DNA of 64,000 nt. Source: Rhizodiscina lignyota. Its lineage: Eukaryota > Ascomycota > Dothideomycetes > Aulographales > Rhizodiscinaceae. Made by a program: the position numbers and the translations under genes. The notes beneath the pieces are model-generated. The model was not told the DNA's origin. It was given only the letters and a program-made list of their open reading frames with translations, and made no database searches. Below, piece after piece: positions 1 through 12,151 of this stretch (positions are counted from its first letter, which is position 1; each line of letters starts with the position of its first letter). Location of the stretch: NCBI GenBank assembly GCA_010015805.1, contig ML978130.1, positions 496,001 to 560,000 on the forward strand, in the 5' to 3' direction.

Positions 1-243
1 GATTGGCCAAAACTGCTGAGAAGTCGTTGGATTTCTTAAGCTTCGCGGGAAACATGCGTTTCTTATTCGGATTTACCGTTTATTAGTGCGTCCCTTAACA
101 GACTTAACCATATGAACAATGAATCAAATAAGGTGCCTATCTCATTTTGTTCTCTCTCCGCTAGGTTCGAAATCGTAATTCTCGCAAACAGCGCTTTCTC
201 TTCGGGGACTCTTAAACATGCCTTCGAAATCAGCCCGCCCTGG

Positions 244-1401
244 TCACCAGCACCAATACAACGTCCGCGTCTCGTAGGTAGTCTTCTCAGAAAATGCCTC
301 ACTATATGGCAGCATCTTATGCCTGGGTACGAAATCTGATTCCTGGACGCCCTGTACCATGGCATCTCTCAGGTTCACTGGCTTGTGCGTGAATCTTGCG
401 AAATATGCCTCTCCAACGAGATCCAAATGCCGATTCTCCAAATCACTTGATACAAGCGAGTTCCCAAATTCATCATCGTGTGCTGTTACAAGCATTTGCG
501 GCTGGCACCCACCCTTCCCGTTGTTAGTAGAGTAATCCAGGACCTTGACATTTTTGGTACCGAGTTTGTTTCCTCGGCGAAGCATTGTCGATCGTAATAA
601 GCATATGAATGCAGCAGCGTCATGCTTACCGCTGCAGAATTCATCATCACATGGCCCATCATCGTTGCCGCTGGAGCATCTGTAGTGTCTATAATGCCTG
701 CTATGGAGGTGGACACGCACACGCAGGCTTTGGAGATTACGAACTTTCAAAAGCTCCTGCCCAACTTTGTACATGGCGTCCTCTGGCTGCCAGTCTTGGA
801 TTGTGGGCATCCAATCTACGGAAAGCATGAGACCCAGATGGCTTAGCGATAACATTCGACCCAGCATTCGGGCGAGCCTTATTAGTTCTCGAGGCTCATA
901 AGTTTCTCCTTTGGTGAAGTCCACCTCCACCGACTTGAGCATAGCAAGCTTGGAAGCGTGAGTGTTGATAAGAAATTTTTTAGACAAAACCCAGGCGCAA
1001 GCTCCGACATGTCTCGGTACACCCAGTCGGCGCGTGTGAAGGGCACAGAGCTGAACTGAAAGGTATTTTTAGACCAGAGGATCGCGGTAGCCTCGACATA
1101 TATTTGTCGATTTGCTCGAAGAATGGCCAAAGAAGATGACAGCGGGCTTTCATCAGTTGCGAGAGTTGAACCGAACATATGACACGGCGACTCTATATGG
1201 TTATTAACTGAGGGTTCGAAGTGGATATCATAGTCAAAAGGCGACATGCATACCTTGTTCCCAAGCCTCTTCCTCATCATCCGGCCCTACATCGTCTGGG
1301 TTGCCATATCCTCGCAAGCAAATACTGTGACGGACCAAAGCATACCCGTAGATTTTGTCGCGCAGCTCTTTCGGCAGATCCAGGAATGATTTGATCGCCA
1401 T
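244..1401 (-). CDS. F-box/2EXR-like protein, probably three exons (possible frameshift)
   Basis: The N-terminus (residues 1-22) reads as the fungal F-box/2EXR opening, with LDLPKELRDKIYGYAL, and a later segment ILRANRQIYVEATAILW is the usual second conserved block of these proteins. The start ATG is at 1399-1401. Proposed exons are 1401-1254, 1192-1023 and 948-244, joined in phase, giving 340 residues. The first intron (GTATGC...ATATAG) is convincing. The second (1022-949, GTGTAC...CCAAG) is weak: without it the frame must shift once, near the A6 run at 976-981, and then a segment FLINTHASKL that suits the family would be kept. So this is either a real intron or a single-base frameshift. Such proteins are usually thought to bind SKP1 in ubiquitin ligases, but no function is known here. 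It runs divergently from the aldo-keto reductase at 2610. Confidence 0.6.
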
Positions 1402-2609
1402 TTCGATTGCATTGATCGGGCACGATTGAATGTTGATGGAAGTGCCTGAAGTTTGAGAAGTACGGGATTGCTGCTGTGAATAATCCGGAATATGGTCTTG
1501 CGAAACTTGGATTAGTGTCTGGCAACGCGTATACGGACGACAGAAACTCGGTCTCTGAAGACGGAAGAAAAAAAGAATCAAGGCTCTACGTATGGCGGGG
1601 TACGGAGTATACAGAATTGACCAGGCAAGGACTCATGAGATTAAACGGTTGGTAATGGGACAGTCATTCGATGTCTCTAAGCGTTGAAATACTTCAACCA
1701 CTCATCATCCATCTATTATGTTCGCATTGTTAACCAGAACTTCGTAGATTTGGGACAAACAGGTTCAGTCAAAACTCCAATTACTAGGTGAGTAGTTACG
1801 GCAAGCAGAGTAGACACGCTGTTAACTTCGCAGGGACATCTTGGGGCGTCGAGTCTCAGTTTGATGCATCGCCGACGTTCTGTAGAGAAGTGCTGGAGAG
1901 GTACAAATGATCGCGTGCCGTTTCCCGAGCGCAGTGGCCAATTGCTAGACGAATCGCAAGAAAATTGTCCAGTAAAGCTGCGTTCGGATGCATGGAAGCA
2001 TTGTGATGCCAGCTCGGCGCTTGGGCGAGATCAGCAGGAGAGGCTCAAGTCGCGTGCGCAGGCTGTCGGACGCTCGCGTTTCACAGCCTCAGAGCGGACG
2101 AATTCCCTTGTCAACGTCCAACGCTGACATCGGTACTATCGCATTCGCGGAGGGGCAGACGGTAATAATGTATTCCTTCGCCAATGATTGCTCTACGGCG
2201 GATTGTGATTTTCGGCGAAAGGACAGAGACCAAGGAGTTAAAAAGACAGTGCCGAGTGCGAGAGCTGGTGCGGAAAAGGGGGAGGCGGAGATCGGGACTT
2301 AACTCCGTGTTCCGATGCTACGACACCAAGTGTTTCACTCAACTGCTTCTTCGGATTCATTTGAGTATCGGAAATGTCGCTGGGGAATCCTAATTCAGGA
2401 ACAAGCCTCGTGCTACGTATGATGCTAGTGCGCTTTCTTCGCGTCTCTTCGGCGCGTGCGCGGACAAGATTCAACGCATCAATTGACAACTTCGCGTCGA
2501 GGAAAGACGATATAAAGGACGAAATATCAATTGCTGAGCTCAGCTGAAACGAAGTTAATTCAATTGAAACATCTATTCCGAAAGCTTCAGAAGAGATACA
2601 GATCAAGCA
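1402..2609. other. Intergenic, divergent promoter region
   Basis: About 1.2 kb between the F-box-like gene (-) and the aldo-keto reductase (+). Only short unsupported open frames are present. It must contain both promoters; I see no recognisable operator, RNA gene or repeat. Confidence 0.5.
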
Positions 2610-3837
2610 ATGGCGTGGAATTCAGGTCCTGCACCAAAATCGTTGCTTGAGAGGTATCGCGTCCTCAGCCCGACAGCCTCTGTCAGGGTCAGTCCAATAT
2701 GCCTTGGAGCGATGAACTTTGGAGGAACTTGGTAAGCAACGGCATTCAATTCTACTCTGTTGGCTCCTGCTGAACAAAGGCGGTAACAGGAAGCATATGG
2801 GCATCTGTACCAAAGACACGGCGTTTGAGATGCTCGACTACTTCTTCTCACAAGGCGGCAACTTCATCGACACGGCTGTCAACTATCAAGATGGCGAGTC
2901 GGAGATCTGGCTCGGAGAGTGGCTCTCTAAGCACAATGTACGCGATCAAATGGTCATCGCCACGAAATATACGACAAACTACCAGGCCTACCTAGGTACC
3001 GAAGGGCACATCCATGCCAATTTCGGTGGCAACAGCATCAAGAATCTGCATACTTCTGTCGAGACCTCACTCAAGCGCCTTCGGACCAACTACATTGACC
3101 TCCTCTACGTGCACTGGTGGGATCATGCGACCACTGTTCAGGAACTGATGCTTTCCCTCAACGACCTCGTTAGGCAGGGCAAAGTCCTCTATCTCGGTAT
3201 CTCGGACGCCCCAGCGTGGTTCGTTGCCAAGTGCAACGAGTTTGCGCGCTGCAACGGCCTCCGCCAATTCGTCGTGTACCAGGGCCAATGGAGCGCTGCC
3301 AATCGCAGTTTCGAGCGAGATATCCTCCAACTGTGTGAGCACGACGGAATGTCCATCGCGCCCTGGGGCGTCCTCGGAGGTGGCCAGTTCAAAACAGAGG
3401 CCCAGGTCAAAGCAACGGAGGCAGAAGGACGCAAGACTCAGTGGCCAAGCGCGAATGCCAAAGTCATGTCGGAAGTACTGGAGAAGGTCGCGAAGCGTAA
3501 GAATACGCAGCTCACAGCTGTCGCACTGGCGTATGTGATGCACAAGGCGCCATACGTCTTTCCCATCTGCGGCGGCCGGAAGGTTGAGCACTTGAAGGGT
3601 AATATTGACGCCTTGGCTCTGGAGCTCAGCGCTGAGGATATCAAAGAGATTGAGGGTGCAGCTCCTTTCGACCTCGGGTTCCCGACTGCATTGATTGGGC
3701 AGTGGGCTGGGGAGAACTCTTTGATGAATTTCCGAGGCACGTTTGACTACGTCGATAGAGCGAAACCGATCCCAGCGTCCCAGATGACGCTGAGTAGGAA
3801 TGCTGGCACAGATTTCCCGTCGCCACCGACACGCTGA
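2610..3837 (+). CDS. Aldo-keto reductase, aryl-alcohol dehydrogenase / norsolorinate reductase-like
   Basis: Predicted NADPH-dependent oxidoreductase reducing aldehydes or ketones. Exons 2610-2731 and 2790-3837 join in phase to 389 residues, the usual length for this fungal family. The intron is 58 bp (GTAAGC...GCTGAAC...AACAG). The join creates the motif [11 protein letters not shown], typical of the AAD/AKR9-like group. The catalytic tetrad is visible: Asp and Tyr in FIDTAVNYQ, Lys in VIATKYT, His in YVHWWDH. The C-terminal cofactor region [17 protein letters not shown] is also present. Members act on aryl alcohols or in polyketide pathways such as aflatoxin synthesis, but there is no polyketide synthase nearby, so the substrate is unknown. 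Confidence 0.9.
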
Positions 3838-4087
3838 TGCACCTGATATCGAAAGAATGCTCGTGGGGAGTAAAATGGTAGCCGCTTATATTGTATCTAA
3901 AACTTGAGTTAAGAATTGAAGTTTTCTGAATTGCAATTGAATTAAGTTCCAGAATGTTTGATTGCAGTGGAAATAATAATACCCTCTCTAACAGATCGGC
4001 TGTCTGCCCAATTATTCGATCTTCTTAACTCTACGATATTGGTTCACACTCCAGTCTCGTCACGTCGCTCAACAAAGGCAAATAGTC

Positions 4088-4909
4088 CTAAGCGTGATAC
4101 ACTGGCAGACCTTGCTGCCATCCCACCGACCGACAACAATGCCAAGTATCGTTCTCGCTCATGTTTTCTGCCCCACTCGCCTTCTGATCAATGGAGGCGT
4201 ATACCGTGAAACCGTGGTCTTCCAAGGCCTCTGTGAGCTTCAATAGCGTCTCTCTCGCAAGCATCGAATCTATGCCCGTCGCATACCAGACATGCGCATT
4301 CAGCACAATCTCGTAAACCCCACCAACGCTGCTGTGGTTCTCACTTCGCCTCACCATCGGTCCAAGGCTCCTGAGCACTGAGGTGGCCAGTTCTGGCGGG
4401 CAATCAATGAGCCTGATCTTGTTCGACATGCTGAAGCCGACGCACGCCCATTCGCGCGGCGCCGGCGCGGGATCCTGATGTCGGAAGATCAGAGTGTCCT
4501 TGTCCATCTGCTTCTTGCTGGCGTCGGTCGAAAAAGCCAGGACCCATCCGACGTTGAATAGGGCCTTTAATATGCTGCGGATGAGGCGCTTTGCGTGAAT
4601 GTTCTCGTCTCCGGCGCCTCGCCAGGGGTTGCCCTTCAGCTTGAATTCATGCGATCCAACGTAGAGGCGTTCTTCTTGGATGCCTCGCGGCCAGGCTCCG
4701 GCAATGGTCTGGCGGACTAGACTGATCATTTCGGGCGGGAATTGAAGTAGTCGCAGTCGATCGAACATGTGGAGTGAGATTGACGCGAATTTGGAGCGGA
4801 ATGGCGGAGGCGGAGCGAGGTCTTGCTGCGTGGAAGAGGATGGGATGGGCGGTTTTGAAGAGTCTTCCAGGGACAGCTTCTCGAGGTCTTTTTCTTTTCT
4901 GCCGAACAT
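4088..4909 (-). CDS. Unrecognised protein, 273 residues
   Basis: A single long open frame; I take the start at 4907-4909 (MFGRKEKD), because the 25 codons upstream look non-coding. A low-complexity Ser/Pro-rich stretch (residues about 15-40, with a run of prolines) is followed by a compact globular part rich in conserved-looking Trp, Gly and Arg: LKLKGNPW-type segment, KRLIRSILKALFNVGW, STDASKKQMDKDTLIF, then NKIRLIDCPPELATSVL. It resembles fungal conserved proteins of unknown function that I cannot name. No signal peptide, membrane segment or catalytic motif is visible. It is convergent with the aldo-keto reductase (250 bases between the stops). Confidence 0.72.
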   Translation of the reverse strand: MFGRKEKDLEKLSLEDSSKPPIPSSSTQQDLAPPPPFRSKFASISLHMFDRLRLLQFPPEMISLVRQTIAGAWPRGIQEERLYVGSHEFKLKGNPWRGAGDENIHAKRLIRSILKALFNVGWVLAFSTDASKKQMDKDTLIFRHQDPAPAPREWACVGFSMSNKIRLIDCPPELATSVLRSLGPMVRRSENHSSVGGVYEIVLNAHVWYATGIDSMLARETLLKLTEALEDHGFTVYASIDQKASGAENMSENDTWHCCRSVGWQQGLPVYHA

Positions 4910-6594
4910 TTTGGGCCGCTTTTGAGCAACGGAATTCAAGGGAATACACGAATGAGATTGGACTTGGAAGTCGAGAGTGGTCAATGGAAATGGAAGTTGG
5001 TTGCGATTCGAAAGTTCTGAGAATAAGAATGTCTGAAAAGGATGATCTCAATCATTGTAGGCCTGAGATGGATATTTTTATATTATATTCACTTGCCTCT
5101 GCTTGGCCCCAAGGCACAGCAAGGCTCATTTCGACATATGGCTGCAATGTTCACGGAGAGTAGACGCAGAGACAGCCCAATGAACACTCGGCGCTCGTCA
5201 TTTTCGCCCGTGCACTGCCACCAGCGGACGGCTTCGCGCTATTCCGAAAGGAGTATCACGCTACGCTGCTCAATGCTAGGCGTGTCACGCGCAGAGGTCT
5301 GCACAGCAAAATATTAATTCCATGTTAGATTATTTTCTCAAAGATGTGTAGGTACGCACTTTAGGGTGATGGAAAGTTCGGATCAATCGAGCGACGAAAT
5401 GGGGGGTGCAATAATAGTACCCTTACCTTACCTACATACATCGGCTGTGCGGTGCGCTTGGCGTCCCGGTGGGGGCCGCTTCCCGCTTGCGAAAGCCTCT
5501 GTACCGCCTCAAACGGATTACGGAATGACAGCAAAATGGACAACAATTTACTGTCGTCGATGCCGGACGTGTCGAGGAAGTGGCAAAAACAGCATCATTT
5601 GATCTACTCTATGGCTGATCCGTAGCATGTAGCATCTGATTGAAAATTTCAGATTGGTAGTCACGAGCAGCTGCGGCCGCAAATCACAAATTTCCTCTCT
5701 GTTATCGCTTCAGGAGCTATCAATGAAGACAACGACCCCTGGCCGCAGCTTATTGGAGCATCTCGCAGTCTGCAAAAGGGGGAAAGCAGATTTCCCGCCG
5801 TTCAGCTTAATATCCAGCAATGTATGTGACCAGTAAGATGCAGATTCGTTCGACAGGTGAAGCACCCGAACCCTCAACATCTCCAATGCCTGGTGGGAAG
5901 GACTATCAAAACATCAGCAGGGACAATCGCACAGCAATAACACCAGACCGAGGTGGATCGCATAGATGAGCAATCCAAACCCCTCGTTGATGGCTTCACG
6001 GGCTGTGGCACAGACTGTGCGCTGAGCCGATGGAAGAGATATCGTTGTAGTTGTCGACGAACTCGGTTAGTCTAGATATGCTGTCCTAGGTCCGCATGGA
6101 TGTCCAGAATGTGACCGGCCAGCTACATTGAAATTCGAATCACCTGCTTCCCAGCTGCTTAACCTTTTTCCAACTCATAGGCCTTGACAAATTGCCTAAG
6201 TCTTGCTCTTGCTGCTAGATGATTCAGACATATGTATAACAAACCAAAGGTTGAAATGTAAGTGGTCTTTAATGTGATAGCTTTCTTCGCCAAATCAGAG
6301 CAGACCATGCTCAACGGGCGTGTGCTCCGAGGAGGGAGGGGCGCTGGTTGGTCAGAACTTGCAGGCTGCCGGGGAATGTTGCCGCGCTTGAACGACATCG
6401 CTGATATCAAACAATCCATGTGAATGTGAAAACTGCTCTGTGTGACAGCAATTGCGACGTAGCTATATCTTGCGTGCCCTCTCGACGAATTAAAATGGCA
6501 AATACCTCGGAGGGTGCACCGACTCTCCTTCCTCCACCGGACCCAACTCCATTCAACCAGAGTGAAGCTCGTTCAGCACCCACTGGCTATCCTG
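4910..6594. other. Intergenic, about 1.7 kb
   Basis: Lies between the unrecognised gene (-) and the Zn2Cys6 regulator (+). Open frames here are short, lack codon structure and are not supported. One frame starting near 6495 (MANTSEGAPT, 51 codons) overlaps the regulator start in another frame and could be a leader or part of an unresolved 5' exon. Confidence 0.45.
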
Positions 6595-9010
6595 ATGTCT
6601 CAGCCTCAGCGCGTTCTGCTTCCGAGGCGTCCTGGGGTGCCCGCCAATGATGAATCACTTGGCAGGTTTCGCCAGGGCGGCGCGAAAGAGAAAGTGAAAG
6701 CAGCATGTTGCTCCTGCCGGTCGAAAAGAGTCAAAGTACTTTCGACCTCCTGCGCCTGCCCAATTTGAGTAGAACAGCTCAGCTGACAGCTTCTCTTCCA
6801 CCACCACTTTAGTGTGACGGCAACAGACCGACTTGTTCCAACTGCAGAGGCAAGCCAACTGCATGCGAATACGACGCCGCACCTGGCCAAACCAAAGGTG
6901 AAGCTCGGAAAGAAATGGCCACCCGTATGGAGGTGGACAATGCCTCCATGCTGGAGTTGTTCTGGCGTCTACAGACTGTTTCTGTTCAGGACGCGCACGA
7001 GTTCCTCAACTTCCTCCGAAGCGGCACGGGAATCAATATACCATCTATGCAAAGTTGGTTCCAGGCACGACTGCCTAATATTAAAAACAGCCGTTTTCCT
7101 ACTTACGAAGGTGAGAATGAGCGCAACGCCTCGAGCCACTTGGTCCAATTGGACTCGCCCAAGGGACGACAGCTAGGTCGATCCATCACAGTCGCTATAG
7201 TTCAAAAGGCTGTGGACACATTCTTCAACTGCACTGGCATGCTCTTCTACGTGTTTAGTAAGGAGCAAATCGACACGATTTCGAATGACATGCTTGGCCA
7301 CATCCAGCAACCGGAAACTACATCCTTCGCCCGTGTCGTTAAAGAATCCGGTCAGCATAAGGCTCAACTCGGCGAGTTGTGTGGCATGGCGGCAGTGGGT
7401 GCCCTATACCTTCGAAATTTCAGTCAAGAGCGCTTGCCACCTGCAGACCAAGCTGAATACCTCTACACGATCGCAAAAGAGATGTTGGACGGCGCTATCC
7501 ATGCGAACCCGGCCCGAGCCATGAAGCTCTGCGCCTTACTCTCCATGTACAATATCATCCTGAAAGCGAACGTGTCGCTTTCTTATATTGGTCTACCTCC
7601 TCCATTCGCCATCCAAATAGGTCATGCTGACAAAGATCTGTAGAACTTGGTTTGTCGCTTGGTCGGTATGCCGGGCTCGATAATCAACAAACGCGATTGG
7701 CAATGAGGGAAGAAGACATAATTGACTGCAAGAATACTCTCAGGACTCTCGTTCTCTTTTCCGGGTAAGTGTGTCCGCCTAGTGAGAATAGTCTGAGCTG
7801 ACAAATTGGCTATGTACAAGCTGGCTCAGTGCATCTTTGGGATATGTATCCGCGCAGGCGGGCTTATGTCTTCAGTCACTCCAAGAAGGACAGCTTACCA
7901 AAGACGAGCACGCCATTCAACAGGAGCTTCTCAAAGTTACCGTTATGAAGGCGAAGATCGTCCGTGTTATGGCTAGTTCGGTTCCTATAACAGACCCATC
8001 TGTTGGCGCTATTCGGAAGGAGCTGAAGACTATCCACCAAGAACTGCCACAATGGTTGGCGCTTTCATCTGTCATGGACGTGGATATGCGCCAAGACACT
8101 CCGTTTCGACGACTGATATGTTACTTGCACTTGTTCTTTCTCTCTGCTATGATGCTCGTGCATCGGAGAGTAATGGCACATCCCCAAGATGTGTCGTCAT
8201 CTGCGGGGAATGAACACATCAGAGCGGCGGCAAGAGATGGCATCATGGCAGCTAAGATGGCAGCAAGAATTCTCTCTATGATGCGTGATGAGGGCGCCAT
8301 TGTTCAGCTATGCTGGATGTGCATGTCAGCATTCTCCACTGAAGGCTCTATATACCGCTGACACGGACAGTTTCTCTTCGTACACTACTACGCTGATCCT
8401 TCTCCAAGCAGCGGTGCAAAAGATCCTCACTGGATATCCCTCCTCTACGTGGGCGGCAGACCTCTCCCTTGCAAAGATGAGCATGGGAACCCTTCAGTTC
8501 TGCGCAGAACTCGATGATGTTGCCCTTCAGCTATATACAACTATATCCTCGTATTTCCATGTGGTACAGGATGCTCTCGACGTCGAGCAGAACGAAGATC
8601 TTTGGGGAAGTACCGAGGAGGGCGAAGACTTGGACTATCTGCTCGTCATTCCACCTGGCGACACCGATCTCTCAAAGGCAGCACGCGACCTTCTCTATCT
8701 TGTCCAGAATCCGTTCAGCAGAACCCTGGAAATGGTACCCGAACGCGAAGCAAATCTCCAACTTCGCGACAGGCTGGTGAACTGGATGGAGGCCGTAGTG
8801 GGAACACCACACGAATGGAAGTGGGAGCTACAAAGTTGCGAGCTGGGCGATCCTGGAAGCACATCCGCCCGTCTTCTATGTGGATCCACGATGATCGACT
8901 CGATGGCGAAGCTCATTCCGGGCCACTTCGAATCGACTACAAGCGCACCGGTGACACCAATGTGGACGGACTGGACACCACATATGGGACGAAGTTCCTT
9001 TCTTCTCTGA
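6595..9010 (+). CDS. Zn2Cys6 binuclear cluster transcription factor, five exons
   Basis: Nuclear fungal regulator. Exons 6595-6735, 6813-7590, 7644-7764, 7821-8324 and 8371-9010 join in phase to 727 residues. The first splice restores a perfect cluster: Cys38-x2-Cys41-x6-Cys48-x6-Cys55-x2-Cys58-x6-Cys65. The second creates SYIELGLSLGRYAG, a recognisable piece of the fungal-specific transcription factor middle region, and the fourth creates CIFSSYTTTLILL. All introns are 46-77 bp with CTGAC-type branch sites except one. The C-terminus WTDWTPHMG... is rich in Trp and Thr and may be the activation region. No clear coiled coil follows the cluster. The start is the first ATG in the cluster's frame that keeps a basic N-terminus; an upstream ATG at 6514 is possible. 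Targets cannot be inferred from the neighbours. Confidence 0.88.
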
Positions 9011-9240
9011 AATTGCTGTTCCTCGGCGTTCATAATATTAAGCGGTCTATGGGATGAGGTCCCTTGTTTCTCTGAAATTGCTTTTCCTCGGCGTTTACAG
9101 TATTAAGTGGTCCATGGATGAGGTCCCTTTCTTTTCTGAACTTGCTTTTCTTCGGCGTTCACCATATTAAGCGGTCTATGGGACGAGGTCCCTTCTTTTT
9201 CTTTGAACTTGCTTTCTCTCTTCGTGTACAATATCGAGTG
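9006..9240. repeat. Four-copy ~65 bp tandem repeat after the transcription factor
   Basis: Copies begin near 9006, 9071, 9135 and 9202 (spacing 65, 64 and 67). Each has a TCTGAAATTGCT-like start, a TCGGCGTTCA-like centre, ATTAAGCGGTCTATGG and a closing GGGAYGAGGTCCC. The last element is a small inverted repeat (GGGAC, loop GAG, GTCCC in copy three). Copy four is degenerate. The first copy begins inside the last codons of the transcription factor and includes its TGA stop at 9008-9010, so the array is probably transcribed as 3' UTR. Confidence 0.85.
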
Positions 9241-9782
9241 TTAAGGACCAAGGAGTTGGGGTGTGGGGTGCCCGGTAAGGACCAAAATGTATATTAAAAT
9301 GGAAGCAGCATGATAGACTACTCACAAAAAATTAATATACTACTTCCACACTATTCAGAGCTCCTAATGACACGCTGTAAATGCACCTGATTCATCGACC
9401 AGCCCTTCACGTGATACAACGGCCAAGCCCTATCTGCTCTAGCATTATCTGTTTCCCATGTGTTTTGAGAACCCAGCCCTTCACATCCGGCTATTTCTTC
9501 AACAATGGAAACAGCGGACAAACCGGGTCCTTCGCAGCATGCCAACTATTAAAGGATCTTCACGGCCTTTGTTTGATCGCCTAATTCCCCATCGGCCCCG
9601 GCGGTTGAGTCCTTGTCCCGCGGCACGGTAGGTATTGCGCTCAACGCGAATTGTTTCAGGTCTCGCACAGGCTCCTATTGCCTTTACTTTCAAAAAGACA
9701 TCTCGATGTTCAAGATGTAAAGTTCTTTCGATTCCAACTCTTTTTCTTTGCACTGGTGAAGGCATTGTTTTTTGGTACAACG
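9241..9782. other. Intergenic between regulator and DUF3405 gene
   Basis: About 540 bases after the tandem repeat and before the DUF3405 start. It should hold the DUF3405 promoter. The open frame read from 9651 continues in frame into that gene but lacks family-like sequence before the ATG at 9783, so I leave it out. Confidence 0.45.
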
Positions 9783-12151
9783 ATGCCTGTTCCCGTCTAT
9801 CGTCGCTTCTTCAAATTCCTCTCAATCTTAGCCATTGCGGCTGTATTTGTCTACATATACGGCTTGGATCTAGCATACAGGCCTTCCACCCAAATAATTG
9901 AGCTGGAGCAAGAAACCGTGAAGGAAGTGAAAGATAGACCGAAGATCACATCGACCAGCGCAGCAGGATCCACGACTGTACCTGTAGAGCCTACGGAGAG
10001 CACAGACTTGCCGCACGGTGATAAACCGACACTGCCATTCCTGTACGATAACTCACTCAGTGGATCGAGTCAGCAAGTACTGCATGGACAGGCGGAAGAG
10101 GATGGCGGAGGTGAGGATCGGAAGAAGGGCGACCAAGCCGGAGAGGGAGAAGGATCCGAGAAACCAGACCCGGAAGCATGGAGGAATTATCCAGTGTACG
10201 AAATATCCAACGGATGTACACGTTCGTAGCTAATATATTGCGTAGTGAAGATGGATTTTACGTTCACAATGGCATTCGAGAACATTTCGAGCACACTGGT
10301 CCCGGCGATACGACTACCTACTTGCCTTATCCACTCTATGACAGTGATGATTGGAAAGCCAAATGGAAAGGCACGTTCGTGACCTGTCGAGGTCCTACAG
10401 GAGAGCTCCTCAACAAAACCAACGGTGCAATGTCAAAGCAGTACGCATATCGTGGGCTGCCGAGCGACTTTCCGAAACCACTTGTGGGCTCCTTTGAGGC
10501 TCTTGAGCTGGACAACAACGTTTGCTTCGACCGTATAAACCAATACGGAATTTACGGCCTCGACCAGGACTTACTGGATATTCCGGGAAGCGAGAAGGTA
10601 CTCCCGCAGCCAATCGACTGGACGCGTGTTGACTGGGGCGGTCTCCAAGAAAAATGCTTTGAGAAAAACAAAGAGCGATTTCCATATCACTCCCGTACCA
10701 AGGTAGACAGGAACCCAAATACAGAACTCCCAGAGGAGGTGAAAAAGCCCGGCCATGATGAAATCCGTCGTGGCTACGAGCCCTTCGTACCGCCAGAGTC
10801 TACAATCTCCTATCGTTCCCGTACTGCCATCCTGATTCGCGTATGGGAGGGCTATTCCTACAGCACTAACGACTTCCTCAACATCCGTGCTCTGATCACT
10901 GAACTGTCTCTCCGCACTGGTGGCGAGTATCAGATCTTCCTGTTCGTGAACATCAAAGATCACGAAACCGGCAAACGCATATTCGAGTCCCGCGAAGAAT
11001 ACCAGAAAGTGCTCTACAAGAACGTGCCTCGCGAGCTCCGCTCCATCGCCATCCTTTGGAGCGAGCACATCTTCCAGTCTTGGTACCCCAAGGTCGGAGA
11101 CTGGCAGGTGTACTGGCACCAGTTCATGTGTGTGCAGTGGTTCAGCCTCACGCATCCCGAATTCGACTACATCTGGAACTGGGAGACGGATATACGCTAC
11201 ACTGGGAACCACTACCACCTCCTCTCCAAGATCACCGATTTCGCACTCAAGCAGCCGAGAAAGTATCTTTGGGAGCGCAACGCGAGGTATTACATCCCGT
11301 CTGTACACGGAGAAAACTACGACGCCTTCGTCGACGACACAAACGCCATCATCAAGTCTTCGTCCGCAAAGAAGGCTATCCCCCCACCAATCTGGGGCCC
11401 AAGGCCCTTCTCTCCGACTCAAAATCCCCTCGGACCAAGGCCTCCGCGGCCCGACGACGTAGATGCTGATAAATGGGGCATCGGCGAAGAAGCCGACCTC
11501 ATCTCGCTCCTCCCAATCTGGGACCCGCGCCATGTCGATTGGGTGTACAAGCGCAAGATCTGGAACTACGTACCGAACGAGATGCCGCATTTCGACGAAG
11601 CCCATGGACCGACCGACGAGGGCTTTGACCACGGGGACTTTGCGAAGATCGACCGGCGAGTGGTTATCAACACAGCGATGCGGCTGTCGAAGAGGTTGCT
11701 ACGGGCCATGCATGAGGAGAACAGGCAGGGGAGAGATATGCAGGCCGAGATGTTCCCAGCGAGCGTGGCGCTGATGCATGGTTTCAAGGCGGTGTATGCC
11801 CCGCATCCGATTTGGAGCCTAAATCGGTTTCCGGAGAATGAAACTGACGCGCTGTTTAATGCCGATGGCGGGATTCCGGGCAGGTGGACTCAGGAAGAGG
11901 ACAGTATCTACAACCAGGGAACAGAGAAGAATCTGAAGAGCTGGAGCTGGTACTATTGGGGAGAGTTGGGCCGAGTTCTATATCGGCGATGGATGGGCTG
12001 GAAGGCGAGTGATGGGATGGGGGAGTTGGGTGGGACGCAGTGGGAGGAGCATGGTGGTATTGTGGCAGGGAGAGGAGGAGGTATGGGGAGGTTGTGTCTG
12101 CCTGGGATGTTGCTGCATCCGGTTAAGAATGGAGATTTATGGGGAGATTAA
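9783..12151 (+). CDS. DUF3405 family type II membrane protein, putative glycosyltransferase
   Basis: Exons 9783-10195 and 10246-12151 join in phase to 772 residues; the intron is 50 bp (GTACGA...AGCTAAT...GCGTAG). Residues about 12-30 form one hydrophobic segment after basic residues, as in a Golgi/ER signal anchor. A low-complexity acidic stem (about 35-135, rich in Glu, Gly, Lys) follows. The large luminal part matches the DUF3405 family: ILIRVWEGYSYSTNDFLNIR, a GGEYQIFLFVN block, and FDYIWNWETDIRYTGNHYH, where E-x-D-x-R may act like a metal-binding DXD. The C-terminal block includes PVSLW-like IWSLNRFPENE and YYWGELGRVLYRRW. Family members are thought to be glycosyltransferases of fungal cell wall or secreted glycans, but the activity is not established. 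Confidence 0.88.

Noticed and set aside
10571-11632. 353-codon minus-strand frame opposite the DUF3405 gene
   Set aside because: Mirror of a strongly supported coding exon; no recognisable motif and no splice logic.
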